From the NCBI GenBank assembly GCA_022606425.2, contig JAHDVF020000508.1, positions 496,001-560,000 of the forward strand: 64,000 bases of DNA. Direction: 5' to 3'. Under the pieces are notes generated by a model. It searched no databases. It saw only the letters and a list, made by a program, of their open reading frames with translations, and was not told where the DNA came from. Of this stretch, positions 60,939 through 64,000 are shown in pieces (within the stretch, counting starts at the first letter, position 1; the number at the start of each line of letters is the position of its first letter). Position numbers and translations under genes: made by a program. The DNA is from Lepidostoma basale. Its lineage: Eukaryota > Arthropoda > Insecta > Trichoptera > Lepidostomatidae.

Positions 60939-61829
60939 TTTAGAAAATGCATCTATTCGTGACCAGTAAAAGGCTTTACCGTTCTCGTTTATAACCCCTT
61001 CGTAATGCTGGTCGATGCCAATTGAAGTCATTAACATCTCATTTCAATTTTATGTCATATCATTTTTCTCTCTCTTACTCTCTCCCTCTCCCTCTCTCCC
61101 CTCCCCCTCTTTCTTTTTTTCAACAGTTTGTCGGAAATTGCATAAACCCATCTTTGCCATACTTTCGCTAGAGCGTGAAATACGCCAAAATGCGTTTTTA
61201 TACTAATTCAATTAAAAGTAATAAATTGAATAAATATATGAAAATAAACATTTTCGAGAAGTTAAAGCCATTTTACGTGAAACGTTATATGAAGTGTCTG
61301 TCAAAAACTATATATTGAAACTATACAAGTTGATGGGCCTCATTCAAAGGAGTCTCAAAAGAGAACGGATCTAACCAGACGCCATCCAAGACAGACAGCC
61401 CTGGAGACGCCATATATGAAGAGCCGACCCCAAGTAAATGTAAAAGACGAAGGAGAATAAGAGGTGTTGAAAATTACAAAAATTATACTTGTAAGCAATT
61501 TCCTTCTGTATAGAATTCGGCAAATTGGACCGCAATTTAAAAATGTGTAGATTGTAGGATCGGTATCTCTTTTCCAGTACATTGCGTTCGTGTCTCAGCC
61601 GGCCACAGCTGTTGGCGGGAATTAGCCGCCATTGCGGACAGCAATTGTTTTCGAACACTTTTCATACAGGCAATTCACTTGTTTCTTTTTTATTTATTTT
61701 AGTTGTCAATCAAATATATTCAAATTTGGAATTAATTTGTGATGACTTAATCTAATTTCTTTGTAATTTTATGAAGCTCATAATTCTATGAACAGTTTTC
61801 GTTTATTAAAAAATGCGACATTATATTTT
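60939..61829. other. No gene; CT-rich tract
   Basis: 61068-61135 is a pyrimidine tract (CTCTCCCTCTCC). 61370-61440 and 61560-61640 are GC-richer single-copy DNA. Nothing coding. Confidence 0.4.
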
Positions 61830-61835
61830 TTGTGG

Positions 61836-61965
61836 TCTGTTCTCCTGTGAGATGGATACCAAGCTGTCCTTCCATCTTCGGGTCCGTGAGGTTGATTAAG
61901 AAGTGCAATATAGGGGAATCTGAAAGTGTCCATTTATTGGACATGCCGTACCAATCCCTCCTTCG
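61836..61965 (-). mobile_element. M-LINE scrap
   Basis: Minus strand DWYGMSNKWTLSDSPILHFL, INLTDPKMEGQLGI corresponds to DWYGHVQRMDTTRLPYIALH with frameshifts. Confidence 0.6.
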
Positions 61966-62510
61966 CTGTCTACTCCATCTTATAATATTCTACATCTCCA
62001 AAAACTTTACTGGCTTAAAAGTCCAGAAAAAATCTAGTATAAATATTGCTGGACAGTCTTCAAAGTGCTACATTTAAATGCACCAAGTTATATATCCAAA
62101 TTCTGTAAAACAGACAGCCTAAATTCAAGGAAATCCACACTTTGCTCGGCGAACTCTTCTGCAATAGGAAGATTTGTTGTGCCGAAGCGTTGCCCTAGTA
62201 CAAATTAAAGGGATCGAGCCTTTTCAGTAGCCGACCCATTAGCTTGGAACAATCTCCCTTCATACCTCAGATGCATTAACGATCCTATAGATTTCAGATC
62301 CAAACTGAAAACCCATCATTGTTGTATTTCATACCCAATTTAAAACTTGTATATTTTGTTCTATATATATGTATAACGGATCGCGAATTTCAGATGCAGC
62401 TTTCATATTTAGATTTTTAGATTAACACGTCTTAATGCGCCCTTAAGGTTATTGGATCACAAAAAAGCTGCTTTAAAAGGTATCAAATTATTATTATTAT
62501 TATTTCATGT
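61966..62510 (+). mobile_element. L2-like LINE 3' end
   Basis: QKLYWLKSPEKI, WTVFKVLHLNAPSYISKFCK, SLNSRKSTLCSANSSAIGRF, VVPKRCPSTN, FSVADPLAWNNLPSYLRCIN, DFRSKLKTHHCC. 3' UTR hairpin decayed (GCGCCC..AGCTGC); ATT tail. Several stops. Confidence 0.85.
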
Positions 62511-62649
62511 AGCGATTTAGAGAATCCATCAAAATGTATACTGGATTCTTCCGAAGCCTTTAAGCCATTTTTCTTTGAGAGACTGGGTGTTGTGAGATCT
62601 TCATTGAGTCTTGCTACTGTATTGAACGCTGATTGAGTTTTACACACGA

Positions 62650-62800
62650 TGGTTGATGTTTTTTATACTTTATAACCGATCGCGAATATCAGATGCAGTG
62701 TTCATATTTAGATTTTTAGATTTAAAACGCGTCTTAATGCGCCCTTGAGGTGATTACATCACAAAAACGGCGCTTTAAAAGTTAGCACATCATTATTCTA
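62650..62800 (+). mobile_element. L2-like LINE 3' UTR
   Basis: CGATCGCGAATATCAGATG, AATGCGCCCTTGAGGTGATT, ACATCACAAAAACGGCGC. Hairpin intact; tail short. No coding part. Confidence 0.8.
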
Positions 62801-62809
62801 ATCAATTTA

Positions 62810-63320
62810 ATCAAATCAAATCAAGTCAATTTATGTCATCAATAGACTTTACAAATTAATTTTAAGGGTAATATATTGTTTATAGTATACTAGTACAAGA
62901 AACGCATGAGAGATGGTTCGACATTAGGAAGACAGGATACTCTCCAAAATTAAGAGTATTTGCCTTCTGAACGTACTTTCACTAATATGAAAGACGTCGA
63001 TCTCCGAGGAGACCGCGTTCAGCAGATTAATTGCTCTTCCCACCGTCATCACCAGAGACAGGTTGGTTCTGGCGGCCGGTAGGTAAAACAATCTATGCTG
63101 TCGCTGTCGGAGATACATATTTATCAGAATATCCCCTGAGTAATCTTAAGAAATAGGTTATGAGATGCCCATCTCTTTAAACTGCAGAGAGTTGGCCCCA
63201 AGCATTCCCAAAAGAAATGCCGTGGGATAGAGCCACGGATAGCTACCATATTCCCTCATGTAGAGGTACCTCAGAATTTTTTTCTGAACTCTCTCAAGCA
63301 TAACGGAATATCTCGCCTTA
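62810..63320 (-). mobile_element. CR1-b LINE 3' portion
   Basis: SVMLERVQKKILRYLYMREY, GSYPWLYPTAFLLGMLGANS, RLFYLPAARTNLSLVMTVGR, LLNAVSSEIDVFHI, ILESILSS, stop; tail AATCAAATCAAATCAAG. Confidence 0.9.
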
Positions 63321-63334
63321 TTATTATTATTATC

Positions 63335-63735
63335 TACAATACATACGTACGTCCTATAATGACATATGGAATAGAAACGAGAGTTGACACCATCAGAACA
63401 AAAAGTCTCCTTAGAACCACAGAAATGAAGACTCTCCGATCCGTTGTGGGAACAACACTCCGAAACAGAATAAAAAAGTCTGAAATAAGAAAGATCTGCA
63501 ATGTGGAAGATGTCGTGCGATGGGGAAGACTGAGAAGACGCTACTGGAGAGATCATGTGGAAAGAGCATGTTCTGAAAGAGTGATCAATATAGCCGCAAA
63601 TAAAGCACCAACAGGAAATCGACCTGCAGGAAGACCACCTAAAAGATGGCGAGACAGTTGGACATCTGTATTCCAGGAACAGGCTCAGAAAAATAACAGG
63701 ACACAGTCCTAAATAAAGCAGAAGAAGAAGAAGAT
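63335..63735 (+). mobile_element. M-LINE-type 3' end with open frame
   Basis: IHTYVLZ then MTYGIETRVDTIRTKSLLRT, TEMKTLRSVVGTTLRNRIKK, NVEDVVRWGRLRRRYWRDHV, NKAPTGNRPAGRPPKRWRDS, WTSVFQEQAQKNNRTQS, stop, GAAGAAGAAG. 117 codons open. Confidence 0.9.
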
Positions 63736-63746
63736 TATTATTTTTA

Positions 63747-63840
63747 GCCTTACATAGCTCTCTTATTCTGGTGTTCTTCACACGATCTCTCAGTGTCTTG
63801 CCTGCTATCATCCTCAGTGTCTACATCTCGGAACTCTTTG
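63747..63840 (-). mobile_element. M-LINE scrap, opposed
   Basis: Minus strand AKSSEM, TLRMIAGKTLRDRVKNTRIR, ELCKAK. Meets the previous copy tail side. Confidence 0.75.
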
Positions 63841-64000
63841 CTTATTTTAAACAAATATACTACATTCAAGCCGACATAATACGAGTATTACCTATACGTT
63901 TTCGTGAGGACTATCCCAAAATATTGGTAGGAAGTAACATAAACGCAAACTGGAGTAAAGTCATTCATACATTTGTGTCTCTCATTAGGGTCAGTTTGTA
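63841..64000. other. No recognisable feature
   Basis: AT-rich end of window. Confidence 0.3.

Noticed and set aside
61068..61135. CT-rich tract as a regulatory element or splice tract
   Set aside because: Simple pyrimidine repeat with no exon following; no supporting context.
63158..63811. 217-codon minus-strand ORF as one protein
   Set aside because: Read-through of antisense M-LINE into CR1-b; only the last ~50 codons are in the sense of a real element.

Overview
This window looks like a repeat-rich stretch of an insect genome. It is AT-rich and dense with old non-LTR retrotransposon (LINE) pieces. It also holds tRNA-like SINEs, mariner- and hAT-type DNA elements, Helitron-like sequence, and one spliced host exon. 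Lepidoptera is my best guess, from the mix of GAA-tailed LINEs and Helitron-like phrases, but the sequence does not prove it. There are no bacterial-type operons, rRNA, functional tRNA genes or CRISPR arrays.

The only host gene I can support is a 68-codon exon on the plus strand at 54300-54503. It encodes most of LIM domain 1 and the first Cys pair of LIM domain 2 of a Prickle-type planar-cell-polarity protein. It is GC-rich, in phase 0, with AG and GT splice sites. No other exon of this gene is visible, so the rest of the window is probably intron or flank.

Families named in the entries: A-LINE (RTE-like, tails of TTAG or TTTG repeats, C-terminus with GRPRKTWHDQINQ and YP(S/F)GETA). W-LINE (WQWAGHVAR, GAA tail). 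M-LINE (SEMKTLRTIAGKTLRDR, GAA tail). R-LINE (LEAFEMW..RRMLR, GAA tail). L2-like LINE (LRSANSS, SAWNNLPSHLR, ATT tail). CR1/Jockey-like LINEs: CR1-a (GTATACAACAGG 3' end plus poly-A), CR1-b (TTTGATTTGATT tail), CR1-c (AAATAAATG tail). SINE-1 is tRNA-derived. SINE-2 and SINE-3 have LINE-like tails. The B-repeat is a roughly 400-560 bp retroposon-like repeat. FB-C to FB-G are palindromic fold-back repeats whose arms all carry a hammerhead-like CTGANGA...CGAAAC motif.

Layout: 1-5500 has SINE-3, L2, M-LINE and SINE-1 pieces. 6208-7950 has fold-back repeats. 8400-24950 is mostly A-LINE copies in both orientations with R, W, CR1, SINE and B-repeat insertions. 25000-35600 mixes B-repeat, L2, CR1-b/c and M-LINE. 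36665-42335 holds two striking nests: an A-LINE between 164-bp direct repeats, and a three-level A > W > CR1-a nest with a 652-codon reverse transcriptase ORF and a 64-nt poly-A tail. 42700-54200 has more nests, including fold-backs and hAT MITEs. 54300-54503 is the host exon. 54504-64000 has hAT MITEs, SINE-3, mariner and more LINEs. Between the repeats lie GC-richer, apparently single-copy islands that may be old intronic regulatory sequence.

The elements interact. Many insertions can be dated relative to each other from target-site duplications and from uninterrupted paralogues inside the same window. At least three short families carry the 3' end of a different LINE, which points to trans-mobilisation.
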